From: a virus
Length of the DNA: 56,658 bases
Reading direction: 5' to 3' (one strand)
Virus record (IMG/VR): IMGVR_UViG_3300009156_000033
Span: 1-56,658 of that record
Notes under the pieces: generated by a model
What the model saw: only the letters and a program-made list of their open reading frames with translations
The model's database searches: none
Told to the model about the DNA's origin: nothing
In this document: piece after piece, positions 40,534 to 48,512 of the stretch
Position numbering within the stretch: the first letter of the stretch is position 1
Layout of the letters: each line of letters opens with the position of its first letter
Position numbers and translations under genes: made by a program

Positions 40534-40782
40534 ATGCCACGCACAAGTAAAGCGCTCGCCGTCCTCGACGACGAAGTGAGCGCCCTCAAAGCCAAGCACG
40601 CCGCGCTCATTGCCGAGCAAGCGGCTGTCGAAGACGCCATCGAACGCGTCAAGCGTATGCGCGTTGCGATGCAAACGCTGCCCAAGCGCAGCGGCCGCGC
40701 CAAGGGCAAGCGCCCAGCGACCGACGAACAGGCAACGACCCCCGAACTGCTCGCGAAGGCGCGAGCGATGCAAGGTGCATGA
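40534..40782 (+). CDS. Coiled-coil protein (82 aa)
   Basis: MPRTSKALAVLDDEVSALKA then LIAEQAAVEDAIERVKRMRV form a coiled coil, followed by a basic linker. The end runs over a TGCAAGGTGCA word like the repeat cluster and overlaps the DHH gene (ATGA). No family recognised. Confidence 0.6.
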   Translation: MPRTSKALAVLDDEVSALKAKHAALIAEQAAVEDAIERVKRMRVAMQTLPKRSGRAKGKRPATDEQATTPELLAKARAMQGA

Positions 40783-41675
40783 GCACGACCGTCATCTATC
40801 ACCGCGCCGACTTCGACGGCATCTTTTGTCGCGAGATCGCCCGCAAGTTCCTGCCCGGCGCAACGCTGGTCGGGTGGGACTACGGCGACCCGGTTCCGCC
40901 GATGCCCCCGGCGGGCGACGGCGAAGTTGCGCTCTACATGCTCGACATCAGCGTGGACGGACTCATGGACTACCCTGGCCTAACGTGGATCGACCACCAC
41001 AAGAGCGCGATGGAGAAGTTCCCGGGGAGCATCGCGGGCTACCGTATCGACGGCGTTGCGGCGTGCAGGCTCGCGTGGCAGTGGTTCAGCGGCTTCGTGA
41101 ACAAGTTCGGTAACGACACACCAACGAAGGAAGACTACGTAGAGCGTCGCGTTACCGAACCGTGGGCCGTCCGCCTCGCTGGCGAGTACGACATTTGGGA
41201 CAAGCGCGATCTGAACGCTGAACTGTTCCAGCACGGACTGCGGAGCGAGGAACTATTCTCGCCGATGTGGGACCAGTTGTTGAGCGACCACGGCGACGGC
41301 ACAGTCACACGTCTGCTCAACCAAGGTCGCGCCTTGCAATACGCCAAGACGCAGGAGAACGCGTCCATCATCAAGTCGAGCGGCTTCACCGTCGATTTCG
41401 AGGGCCTGTGCTTCCTCGCTTGCAACGCCGCCCGCTACAACTCGCACTTGTTCACTGCGGGCATCCTGCCTGAACACGACGCGTTGCTCGGCTTCAACTA
41501 CGATGGCAAAGGCCGTTGGCGCGTGTCGCTCTACCATGCGCCGGGCAAGGAGCATCACGACCTGTCGCTGATCGCGGTAAAGCATGGTGGTGGCGGGCAC
41601 CGGGGCGCTTGTGGCTTTCGTGCCACGTCGCTGCCTTTCCTAACCACGCCGCCCGCAACGGCGCCCGCCGCATGA
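40779..41675 (+). CDS. DHH-family phosphoesterase
   Basis: A 298-residue protein. YHRADFDGIFCREIA (first metal Asp in DFDG), MLDISVDG, TWIDHHKSAMEKF (DHH motif) and C-terminal HGGGGHRGACGFRA (DHHA1 GGGH signature) are all present in order. These enzymes are manganese-dependent phosphoesterases such as RecJ-type 5'-3' exonucleases and nanoRNases. Here it may finish nucleic-acid degradation or recycle nucleotides during replication. Its length is close to NrnA-type members. Confidence 0.88.
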   Translation: MSTTVIYHRADFDGIFCREIARKFLPGATLVGWDYGDPVPPMPPAGDGEVALYMLDISVDGLMDYPGLTWIDHHKSAMEKFPGSIAGYRIDGVAACRLAWQWFSGFVNKFGNDTPTKEDYVERRVTEPWAVRLAGEYDIWDKRDLNAELFQHGLRSEELFSPMWDQLLSDHGDGTVTRLLNQGRALQYAKTQENASIIKSSGFTVDFEGLCFLACNAARYNSHLFTAGILPEHDALLGFNYDGKGRWRVSLYHAPGKEHHDLSLIAVKHGGGGHRGACGFRATSLPFLTTPPATAPAA

Positions 41676-41682
41676 ACTTGAC

Positions 41683-41770
41683 GAGCGCGCGGCGCAACGA
41701 AGCGCACTTGGGCCGAACCGTTACGGGTTACGCTAGCCCAAGGTCGGTGGTACGATCCACCGCCGCGCTC
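41683..41770 (+). ncRNA. Intergenic cloverleaf-like structured element
   Basis: In the 212-base gap after the DHH gene, an 88-base segment folds on paper into four stems: GAGCGCG/CGCGCTC closing the ends; GCGC/GCGC; CTTGGGC/GCCCAAG (41707-41742) with an inner AACC/GGTT; and CGGTGG/CCACCG (41745-41762). It resembles a tRNA in size and layout but lacks the D-loop GG and a proper T-loop, so it is not called a tRNA. It could be a regulatory RNA, tRNA mimic or recombination site. The rest of the gap shows nothing clear. Confidence 0.3.
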
Positions 41771-41887
41771 ACTCATTCCCCCGCCCCTATCAACCGGCGA
41801 GCGTCAGCGTCGGAAAAGTCGCGTTGCGCAGGCGAGGCGGGGCCTCGGACTCATTAATCGCCTAAACGCGGCGGCTGACGCGCTTCT

Positions 41888-42091
41888 ATGAAGACCGGCC
41901 AACAACGCAAGGGCGACCCGGACAACCCGCCGTGCTGGTGCGGAGTAAAAAATCCGTACTACGAACCCCTGCCTCGTCGCTGTGGCGGTTCTGGCGTCAT
42001 CGAATGCCTGTGCGGTGGCGACTTCTGCGTTTGCCATTGGCACGGCGAAGCTGAGTGCCTTGGTTGCCCTGACTGCGAAGACGATGACTGA
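41888..42091 (+). CDS. Cys-rich zinc-binding-type protein (67 aa)
   Basis: MKTGQQRKGDPDNPPCWCGV then RRCGGSGVIECLCGGDFCVC and CLGCPDCEDDD: eleven cysteines in 67 residues, with DnaJ-like CxxGxG character. Probably two small zinc knuckles. It overlaps the SEC-C gene. Function unknown. Confidence 0.7.
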   Translation: MKTGQQRKGDPDNPPCWCGVKNPYYEPLPRRCGGSGVIECLCGGDFCVCHWHGEAECLGCPDCEDDD

Positions 42092-42278
42092 CTTTATGGA
42101 CACACGAACTGGAATGATCCTGCCACTGGAGCATGTGCCAGCGGGCCAGAAACAACACTTCGTCGAAGTGAAGCGCGACCTAACCTTGCGCGAGAAAGCC
42201 GAGGCGCAGATTCGGCTATACGCGCCTTGTGCTTGCGGGAGCGGTAAGAAGTTCAAGTTCTGCTGTCGTCGGCCATGA
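42084..42278 (+). CDS. SEC-C motif protein (64 aa)
   Basis: The N-terminus MTDFMDTRTGMILPLEHVPA is unremarkable; the C-terminus YAPCACGSGKKFKFCCRRP is a textbook SEC-C zinc motif (CxCxSGxKxKxCC), as at the end of SecA and many small proteins. The motif usually mediates protein binding. It overlaps genes on both sides. Confidence 0.8.
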   Translation: MTDFMDTRTGMILPLEHVPAGQKQHFVEVKRDLTLREKAEAQIRLYAPCACGSGKKFKFCCRRP

Positions 42279-42490
42279 ACGCGCCACGCAACCAACAGTG
42301 GGTGCAGGAGATGTGCGAGCTTGTGAAGAACAAGATGCCCGAGGGTTATTGCTTCGTCGTGTTTGGCTTCCCGGTGGATCGCGACGGACGCTGCTACTAC
42401 GCTTCCGACGCGACTCGCGAAAGCGCTATCAACGCGCTCCGAATATGGCTGGCGCACGCTGACGGCCAGTTCCTTAAGCACATGCCATGA
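42275..42490 (+). CDS. Hypothetical protein (71 aa)
   Basis: MNAPRNQQWVQEMCELVKNK then YCFVVFGFPVDRDGRCYYAS and a C-terminal helix (ESAINALRIWLAHADG). A small alpha/beta fold; the pattern of a strand with DRDG then ATRESAINAL recurs in short phage proteins of unknown role. ATGA overlaps at both ends. Confidence 0.65.
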   Translation: MNAPRNQQWVQEMCELVKNKMPEGYCFVVFGFPVDRDGRCYYASDATRESAINALRIWLAHADGQFLKHMP

Positions 42491-42693
42491 GCCTCCCCGA
42501 CCGCCGTCCCCGCCTCACCTGCTACCACTGGGAATGCGGCAACGCCACGTTTACGACCGTCGCGCACGACATGGACGAAGCCTTCGAGCGTGCGAGTCGC
42601 GAAGCTGAGGCGCTCGGTCTCGGCGACTGCCCGCTCAAGTGCACAGACTACTACGAACACGACCCGGCGGGAGGCGATGGGCCGGAAGACTGA
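42487..42693 (+). CDS. Hypothetical protein (68 aa)
   Basis: MSLPDRRPRLTCYHWECGNA then ATFTTVAHDMDEAFERASRE and CPLKCTDYYEHDP. The CYHWECGN / CPLKC spacing could bind one zinc. The gene following it starts inside its last 17 bases. Confidence 0.6.
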   Translation: MSLPDRRPRLTCYHWECGNATFTTVAHDMDEAFERASREAEALGLGDCPLKCTDYYEHDPAGGDGPED

Positions 42694-42901
42694 ACGTGTG
42701 GCGTGCCCGAACGCAATTCGAGAACCGTGGGTTGGTCGCCGATTTATGAGCCGTTACGCTAATCGCGGCAAGTGGGAGTGGGAGGTGCTCACGGAGCCTA
42801 CCTTGAGCCAGAACGTCGAGTTCTTGTGGGCGCGTCCTGTTCGTCGTGTGCCCTCGAGTACGCGTCCGTGGCGTGTTGCCCGCGGCTCAAAAAACGATTG
42901 A
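42677..42901 (+). CDS. Hypothetical protein (74 aa)
   Basis: MGRKTERVACPNAIREPWVG is followed by GKWEWEVLTEPTLSQNVEFL and a basic tail. It starts within the previous gene behind GGGAGG (spacing 2-3 nt), an overlap longer than usual here. No family recognised. Confidence 0.5.
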   Translation: MGRKTERVACPNAIREPWVGRRFMSRYANRGKWEWEVLTEPTLSQNVEFLWARPVRRVPSSTRPWRVARGSKND

Positions 42902-42930
42902 TGTGTGATTGACGCAATCGAAAGGAAACG

Positions 42931-43176
42931 ATGAAATCCAAAGCAAAGCCTGTGCGTAAAGAGCGGGGCGGCAGTTCGCGTGGAGCGCGTGGTTCTGCGG
43001 CGCTTGGATGGTCATACAGCCACTACCGCGCATCGCTCTACCTCGATGGTGAAAGGTTCGCAATCGTGACACCTGACGGACGCAATGCGCTCTCAAAGAA
43101 GGACGCCGCGCTCCTGCTCGAAGCCCTGAACCGGAAGCCGCAGAACGACAAAGCTGAGAGATCGGCGCGCAAATAA
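42931..43176 (+). CDS. Small basic protein (81 aa)
   Basis: MKSKAKPVRKERGGSSRGAR then HYRASLYLDGERFAIVTPDG and KKDAALLLEALNRKPQNDKA: a basic disordered head, a strand pair and a helix. GAAAGGAA lies 5 nt before the ATG, a stronger start signal than most genes here. Function unknown. Confidence 0.65.
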   Translation: MKSKAKPVRKERGGSSRGARGSAALGWSYSHYRASLYLDGERFAIVTPDGRNALSKKDAALLLEALNRKPQNDKAERSARK

Positions 43177-43180
43177 TCCA

Positions 43181-43759
43181 ATGACTTTCGCCACGCAAAC
43201 GAGCACTGGAACTGAGACGGCCCGCGCCGATTCTCTCCAGCGTCTTGTTCGGCGTCCCATCCGCTTCACAGTCGAGGACGCAAATAACTGCGGCTGGTGC
43301 TTCAACTGTGGGCCAGGCGCGCTGTGCGCGGTGCTCAATCTGACCCCCGCTGAAATCCGGCCACTGATGGGCGACTTCGAGACCAAGGGATACACGAACC
43401 CGACGCTGATGCTCGAAGTGCTGAACCGCGCTGGCGCGAAATATCGGCAAGTGTATAGGAGCGACGACCCGAAAGGGCGGATTCCGAAAATCCAACACGG
43501 CCTGATGCGCGTGCAATGGGGCGGCCCGTGGACGAAACCCGGCGTGCCGATGCGTGTGCGATACCGGCACACACACTGGGTCGCGCTGCGAAACGACAAC
43601 ACGGAAGTCTTCGACGTGAACGCCACCTGCGTCGGTGGCTGGATGGAAGCGACGGAGTGGGAATGGCAACTCATACCGTGGCTCATCAAGGAGGGCGTGC
43701 CGAAAGGTGACGGAACTTGGTGGCCGACGCATGCGCTCGAAGTGACGCCGAACGACTGA
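43181..43759 (+). CDS. Papain-fold (C39-like) cysteine protease-type protein
   Basis: A 192-residue protein. NNCGWCFNCGPGALCAVLNL (about 36-55) provides a catalytic-type Cys before a helix, RYRHTHWVALRND (about 128-140) the His, and EVFDVNATC the Asp/Asn, in the order of C39/papain-like peptidases. It could process a phage protein, cleave a host target, or act as a cell-wall peptidase; there is no signal peptide or wall-binding domain. No other lysin was recognised in the window. Confidence 0.55.
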   Translation: MTFATQTSTGTETARADSLQRLVRRPIRFTVEDANNCGWCFNCGPGALCAVLNLTPAEIRPLMGDFETKGYTNPTLMLEVLNRAGAKYRQVYRSDDPKGRIPKIQHGLMRVQWGGPWTKPGVPMRVRYRHTHWVALRNDNTEVFDVNATCVGGWMEATEWEWQLIPWLIKEGVPKGDGTWWPTHALEVTPND

Positions 43760-43780
43760 GATCAGAGACGGAGGCGAACA

Positions 43781-44050
43781 ATGTATAACCCTCAAAAGAC
43801 TGTCTGTTTCAAGTGTCACAAGAATCCGTGCGAGTGCCCGGCCAAGAGAGAGCCTACGTTCTCTGCATCGAATGGTTCGGCGGATACGTTGCTTGTTATC
43901 CAGACCTGTGATGGTCACAGTTATAGAGGAAAATCGACGCGCGAGGTAGCACTGAGGATTGCACAATTCATTTTGGCTGCGCCAGAGAAAGCGACTAATC
44001 AACGCCCCAGCGATGAGGAGGAAAACACCGCGGCGGTTGGTTGGGGTTGA
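43781..44050 (+). CDS. Cys-motif protein (89 aa)
   Basis: MYNPQKTVCFKCHKNPCECP carries CFKCHKNPCEC, a compact zinc knuckle; the rest (TLLVIQTCDGHSYRGKSTRE, VALRIAQFILAAPEKA) is a strand-helix unit. GGAGGCGA lies 5 nt before the ATG. Local base use is less GC-rich than neighbours. Function unknown. Confidence 0.65.
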   Translation: MYNPQKTVCFKCHKNPCECPAKREPTFSASNGSADTLLVIQTCDGHSYRGKSTREVALRIAQFILAAPEKATNQRPSDEEENTAAVGWG

Positions 44051-44135
44051 TTTCCCGGCTGAAAACCGTGTCAAGCAGCATCATCGCGCAGCCTGATCCG
44101 CCCAACGAAAAGCTGACCGACAGCCGCGAATAACC

Positions 44136-44297
44136 ATGACGCCAGTATTTCACAGCGAGCTTCCGACAACAAGCCTTCGCGGTGCGGGTTGGCGTGTTGT
44201 AGGCGAGCGTGGTGGCGGTTCATGGAGCCGCGAGAGCCGCCCGCGAGTGGACACGCACCCGCTTCAGACAAAGATGTTGTGGGAGGTGACGACGTGA
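44136..44297 (+). CDS. Small protein upstream of the polymerase genes (53 aa)
   Basis: MTPVFHSELPTTSLRGAGWR then basic and Ser/Arg-rich sequence ending KMLWEVTT. It ends in GTGA at 44294-44297, whose GTG is the start of the glycosylase-exonuclease gene, and carries that gene's GGGAGG site in its own last codons. This supports both starts. Function unknown. Confidence 0.55.
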   Translation: MTPVFHSELPTTSLRGAGWRVVGERGGGSWSRESRPRVDTHPLQTKMLWEVTT

Positions 44298-45760
44298 ACG
44301 CGGACGCCGTAGTACCCAACCACCCGCCGTCCATTGACCCCGGCGCGATCCGTCTCGCCGTCGTAGCTGAAGCCCCGGCCGTCGAGGAATGCTCGTGGCG
44401 TATCTGCTCCCAAGGCCACGGTTACGGTGGCGAGCACTGGGAGAACCGCCAGATCGTCACGCGCGATCGCTGCCCTGCCTGCGGCTCGACCCAGTGGACC
44501 GAGCGCCCGACGCCCTTGGTCGGCCAGAGCGGACGCCTCCTGAACGACCTCCTCAAGGACGCCGGTCTGCCGCGTGAGCGCGTCTGGGTCGGCAACGTCT
44601 CGCGTCGTCCGCTTGCCGAAGCCGAAAAGACGCTCGACCAGAACCGCGGCGGCTTGGCCCGCCTCGCCTACGACCTGTCGCAGTTTAAGCCCAACTGCGT
44701 CCTCGCGCTGGGTGGCCTTGCGCTCAAGGCGTTCTTGGGCGACCACCGCTTCGGCGACTCCATCACCAACTGGCGCGGCAGCGTGTTTGAGGGCGTACTC
44801 GATGGCGTCACCTACAAGGTCGTTGGGGCAATGCACCCAGCGGCCATCTTGCGCGAGCCGAGCCAGCTTGCCCTTCTGCGCTTCGACGTTGCCCGGAGCG
44901 TGGCCGAGGCGGCTTCCAGCACGCTGGACACCCCCCGGCGCGTTGTGGACGCGCCAAACGACGCCTACGCGGTTGTGGAGGCCCTCCAGCGGATCCGGGC
45001 ACGCCGCGAACCCGTTGGCTTCGATATTGAGGGAGGGTGCGAAACGGGCGTCACCGTCCTGTCGTTCGCCGACACCCCACTGCACGCCTTGAGCGTGCCG
45101 TTTCGGCGCATGGATTGGTCGCGGGTGTGGGGCGACCAGGGCGAGGACACCATCTGGTACGCCGTCCGCCTCCTGTGCGAGGACGAGGCGGTGCCCAAGG
45201 TTATGCACAACGCTGGGTACGAGACGTTCGCCCTGCGCTGGCTGCACGGCATCCGGATCCAAGGCGTCGAGGACTCGATGCTGGCTTTCCACGCCGTTTG
45301 GCCCGAGCTGGACAAGGCCCTGGACGTGGTCGCGTCGCTGCTCACCCGTCAGCCGTACTGGGGTACGACGAAGGACTGGCGCACCGACGAGGACCGCGAC
45401 ACCTACAACGCCATCGACTCCTGCGTCTGCCTCGAAGCGTTCCAAGCTATCCAACGCCTTGAGGAGTGGACGCCCGCCGTGGCGGCATACTACCGGCACT
45501 GCCGCGACCTGCTCGAGCCGTGCGGCGAGATGTCCTTCGCCGGCATCCCCTACGACGCTGCGGCGCGCGACACCCTCGTTGCCAAGCTCAAGGCCGAGGT
45601 GTATGCGTTGACCGGCGAACTGGACACGCTCGCGGGCATCGCACCGCCGACGTTCGCCGAGGTTGCCGAAGCCGTCTGCATGAAGATACGCCTGCCAAAG
45701 GTCGGGGACTGGGCCGACATCCTGACGTATGCCCGCCCAACGATGCGCGAGACGCTATGA
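44294..45760 (+). CDS. Uracil-DNA glycosylase-like domain fused to a 3'-5' exonuclease
   Basis: A 488-residue protein from the GTG at 44294 (GGAGG 7 nt upstream). Residues about 15-215 are a family 4/5-type UDG fold: VVAEAPA (first loop, usually GxxPg), PLVGQSGRLLNDLLKDAGL, VWVGNVSRRPL and VVGAMHPAAILREP (the HPxxxL loop). A Cys insertion (RDRCPACGSTQW) resembles a zinc ribbon. Residues about 235-420 are a DnaQ-like exonuclease, PVGFDIEGG onward, the proofreading part normally fused to family A polymerases. SPO1-group phages are recalled to fuse a UDG-like domain to their polymerase. It overlaps the polymerase gene by ATGA. Confidence 0.75.
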   Translation: MNADAVVPNHPPSIDPGAIRLAVVAEAPAVEECSWRICSQGHGYGGEHWENRQIVTRDRCPACGSTQWTERPTPLVGQSGRLLNDLLKDAGLPRERVWVGNVSRRPLAEAEKTLDQNRGGLARLAYDLSQFKPNCVLALGGLALKAFLGDHRFGDSITNWRGSVFEGVLDGVTYKVVGAMHPAAILREPSQLALLRFDVARSVAEAASSTLDTPRRVVDAPNDAYAVVEALQRIRARREPVGFDIEGGCETGVTVLSFADTPLHALSVPFRRMDWSRVWGDQGEDTIWYAVRLLCEDEAVPKVMHNAGYETFALRWLHGIRIQGVEDSMLAFHAVWPELDKALDVVASLLTRQPYWGTTKDWRTDEDRDTYNAIDSCVCLEAFQAIQRLEEWTPAVAAYYRHCRDLLEPCGEMSFAGIPYDAAARDTLVAKLKAEVYALTGELDTLAGIAPPTFAEVAEAVCMKIRLPKVGDWADILTYARPTMRETL

Positions 45761-47292
45761 AGCAGCCCACCCTCAATTTCGACGAGTCGCCCAGCCCGGT
45801 GGCCCGGGAGCGATGTGAGCGGGAGCCCGTGCAAGGACGCTCATCGGCGCATGGTTCCGCCGGCACAAACGCCTTGCACAGCGGCGACTCGTCGATTGAC
45901 CCGGACTGGGAGGTGCAGGATGACGACGACCCGGACGACGGCGATCCGGCGCCCGAACCGAGCGACCCGACGGACGACTCCGCGAAGCCCAAGCGCACCA
46001 AGAAAGCGCCCAAGCCCCCGCCCGACCCCGCCGGCCCCCGCTCCATCGCCGCCCGCATCGTCTCGCTCGCGCAACAAGGTATCCTCACCGACACCGAACG
46101 CGGCGAACTCGATACCCTCCTCGATCGCCACATCAACAGCGGCTCGACCAAGCAGCTCCGCGAGTGGCTTTACGAACGCTGGGCCCTGCCGAAGCGCTAC
46201 ATCAAGGAGGGCTCGCGCAACACGACCAAGCTCTCCGTCGCCGTAGACGCCCTGCTTGCCACGTACCGCCAAACCCGCGATCGCCGCCTTGAGCTCCTGC
46301 TGCAACTCAGCGATCGCAAGACGCAGCTCGAATCGCTCGGCTGCAAGCTCGACAAGGACGGGCGCATACGCTTCTCCCTGAACATCGCCGGCACCAAGGT
46401 CGGGCGCATGGCCTGCAACGCCTCGCAAACCGGCTCCGGATTCAACCTACAAACCGTCACCCGCGCCCACCGCCACCTGTTCGGCGCCGACCCGGGCCAC
46501 GACTTCTACCAGATTGATCTCAAGACGGCCGACGGCTGGACCATTGGCGCGGAGTGCGCCGCCCTCGGCGATACCCGGATGCTCGACGACATGCGCGCCG
46601 GCTTCAAGCCTGCCAACGCCGTCGTCCTATTGCTCGAGCACGGCGTAGCGGTCAATTCTTGGCCCATGGAGCGCTGTCTTGAGGCCCAGCGCGGCATCGA
46701 CAAGGGTGCGTGGCAATACCTCGCCTGCAAAAAGGGCATCTGGGGCACGGCTTACGGCCTCGGCGACGTCGCACTGAGCGAGAAGATCCTTGAGGAAGCG
46801 TGGAAGGAGGCCGGCGAGCTGGTCCGCGTCACGGCCGCCGACTGCAAGCGCCTACAGGCCGCCGTCCACGCCCGCTATCCCGGCATCAAGCGGCGCTGGG
46901 AACGCATTAAGATGCTGCTTGCCCGAGACGGCAAGCTGGAGGCGTGCGGCGGCCAAGTCCGCGACTTCTTCGGCCCAAAAACCGACCACGGCACGCACAA
47001 GGAAGCCTATGCCTACTCGCCTGCGGCCAACACCGCATGGGCCAATGGCCTCGCCCTGCTCGCCATCTGGCGCGACCCGGCCAACATCGCCCCGGACGGC
47101 ACACGCATCTTCCGCCCGCTCCTCCAGGTTCACGACAGCGTCCTCGGCCAAGCCCCGGTCGAGCGCCGTGCGTGGGTGGAGGAACGCATACCGACGTGGT
47201 ACGCGAACCCGCTGACGGTCGCCGGCACGACCTTCGTCATCCCCTACGAAGCGTGCCGCGGGACGAACTGGGGCGACGTGAAGGCGATATGA
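45757..47292 (+). CDS. Family A DNA polymerase (catalytic part)
   Basis: A 511-residue protein. The first 100 residues are an acidic/proline linker. Motif A is DFYQIDLKTADG (about 248, catalytic Asp at its start); motif B lies around CKKGIWGTAYGLG (about 325); motif C is QVHDSVLGQ (about 458), with HDSV instead of the usual HDEV. An upstream SGFNLQTVTRAHRHLF gives the template/dNTP-binding region. The proofreading domain is on the separate overlapping upstream gene, so a two-polypeptide enzyme is predicted. The downstream gene overlaps by ATGA. Confidence 0.88.
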   Translation: MKQPTLNFDESPSPVARERCEREPVQGRSSAHGSAGTNALHSGDSSIDPDWEVQDDDDPDDGDPAPEPSDPTDDSAKPKRTKKAPKPPPDPAGPRSIAARIVSLAQQGILTDTERGELDTLLDRHINSGSTKQLREWLYERWALPKRYIKEGSRNTTKLSVAVDALLATYRQTRDRRLELLLQLSDRKTQLESLGCKLDKDGRIRFSLNIAGTKVGRMACNASQTGSGFNLQTVTRAHRHLFGADPGHDFYQIDLKTADGWTIGAECAALGDTRMLDDMRAGFKPANAVVLLLEHGVAVNSWPMERCLEAQRGIDKGAWQYLACKKGIWGTAYGLGDVALSEKILEEAWKEAGELVRVTAADCKRLQAAVHARYPGIKRRWERIKMLLARDGKLEACGGQVRDFFGPKTDHGTHKEAYAYSPAANTAWANGLALLAIWRDPANIAPDGTRIFRPLLQVHDSVLGQAPVERRAWVEERIPTWYANPLTVAGTTFVIPYEACRGTNWGDVKAI

Positions 47293-47483
47293 CCAACGAA
47301 CAATGGGCGAACGACCCAGACGCACAACTCGACGCGTGGTACGAAGCGCAAGGCGCAAGCGTCCCGCTTGAGGAGGACCACTGCGCCGACTGCGGCCTGC
47401 TGTTCCGCCCGACGCGCCCCACGACCCTGTGCCCGGAGTGCGCGGCGCGGCGTGCCGAGGAGTGGGAGAACTGGGCATCGTGA
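47289..47483 (+). CDS. Zinc-ribbon protein (64 aa)
   Basis: MTNEQWANDPDAQLDAWYEA then CADCGLLFRPTRPTTLCPEC gives a clean CxxC-x13-CxxC ribbon. It overlaps the polymerase stop (ATGA) and the next start (GTGA). Possibly a polymerase accessory or small DNA-binding factor; unproven. Confidence 0.7.
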   Translation: MTNEQWANDPDAQLDAWYEAQGASVPLEEDHCADCGLLFRPTRPTTLCPECAARRAEEWENWAS

Positions 47484-47686
47484 ACGCCATCTCCATCACC
47501 TCCAGTTGGCGCGTCTTTCCCGGTTACGTGCGCCGCCCCGACGGCACCTATGCCCGCACCGTTGAGATCGTCAATCATCACGGCGGACGCTCGCGCAGCC
47601 ACGAAACGCTCGTGCGCGACGCCAAGGGCAGGCTGCTGCGGGTCGAGCACAGCGCACGCGCTCGCACGAAGCGCAAGGAAGCATGA
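47480..47686 (+). CDS. Small protein with a repeated C-terminal tail (68 aa)
   Basis: A GTG start; MNAISITSSWRVFPGYVRRP then basic sequence ending LLRVEHSARARTKRKEA. The last part is nearly repeated in the 29-residue gene at 48423-48512 (LRVEHSRRARTK), suggesting a copied tail segment. Function unknown. Confidence 0.6.
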   Translation: MNAISITSSWRVFPGYVRRPDGTYARTVEIVNHHGGRSRSHETLVRDAKGRLLRVEHSARARTKRKEA

Positions 47687-48426
47687 GTGACCCCGTCCAC
47701 ATCATCAGCCTTGGCGCAGGTGTGCAGTCCTCAACGATGGCGCTCATGGCCGCTGCGGGCGAGATAATGCCGATGCCAGTGGCGGCGGTGTTTGCGGACA
47801 CGGGCGATGAGCCGGACGAGGTTTACGTGTGGCTTGCGAAGCTGGAGAAACTGCTGCCCTTCCCGACGCACCGCGTCATGTCGCATCACGGCACGCTGCT
47901 GGCGAACCTGTTCAAGGGCGACCACTCGCAAATACCCGCGTTCCGACCCGGCGAGATTGGCAAGCGCCAATGCACCGAACACTGGAAGCGCCGCCCGATT
48001 CGCCGCGAGATGAAGCGCATCGCGAACGGCACGCCGGTCGTCCAATGGATCGGCATAAGTGTGGACGAGATCAGCCGCGCTAAAGACAGTGACGTGCAGT
48101 GGCTCGTTAACCGGCACCCACTCCTAGAAGCGCGAATGCACCGCCGTAACTGCGTTGCGTGGCTTCGCCGTCGCGGTCTGCACGCGCCCAAGTCCGCGTG
48201 CTTTTACTGCCCCTACCACACCGACGCACAGTGGCGTGGCTTCAAGAGCGACGGGCAATCCGCCACGTGGAGGCGCATCATCGCCGTGGACAAGCTCCTC
48301 AACGCTCGTGGCGAGTACCTCCACTCGTCCTGTCAACATATTGCCGACGTGGACTTCTCCACCGAGGAAGAACGCGGCCAGCTCAACATGTTCAACAACG
48401 AGTGCGAAGGCATGTGCGGCGTATGA
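47683..48426 (+). CDS. PAPS reductase-like / adenine nucleotide alpha-hydrolase protein
   Basis: A 247-residue protein. HIISLGAGVQSSTMALMAAA has the SGGxxS-type PP-loop that binds ATP; VFADTGDEPDEVYVWL matches the second conserved strand (DTGxExp); CTEHWKRRPIRREM and CFYCPYHTDAQW add the Cys elements of the PAPS-reductase/DndC group. Such phage proteins may activate sulfur for DNA or tRNA modification. It is next to a DNA methyltransferase but lacks other dnd-like partners in the window. Confidence 0.75.
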   Translation: MSDPVHIISLGAGVQSSTMALMAAAGEIMPMPVAAVFADTGDEPDEVYVWLAKLEKLLPFPTHRVMSHHGTLLANLFKGDHSQIPAFRPGEIGKRQCTEHWKRRPIRREMKRIANGTPVVQWIGISVDEISRAKDSDVQWLVNRHPLLEARMHRRNCVAWLRRRGLHAPKSACFYCPYHTDAQWRGFKSDGQSATWRRIIAVDKLLNARGEYLHSSCQHIADVDFSTEEERGQLNMFNNECEGMCGV

Positions 48427-48512
48427 CAACAAGCCTGCGCGTCGAGCACAGCAGGCGGGCGCGCACGAAGCTCACGGCGGCGACGGCCCCAAGTCCAGCA
48501 CCCGCGCCATGA
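48423..48512 (+). CDS. Micro-gene (29 aa) sharing a tail with the 47480 gene
   Basis: MTTSLRVEHSRRARTKLTAA ending SPAPAP. Both ends are ATGA overlaps with full-sized genes, so spacing supports translation. It equals the C-terminal tail of the gene two positions upstream with a new end, so it may be a duplicated remnant that keeps translational coupling. Confidence 0.45.
   Translation: MTTSLRVEHSRRARTKLTAATAPSPAPAP

Noticed and set aside
41683-41770. tRNA gene
   Set aside because: Size and stems fit, but no D-loop GG, no proper T-loop and no clear anticodon loop; kept only as a structured element.
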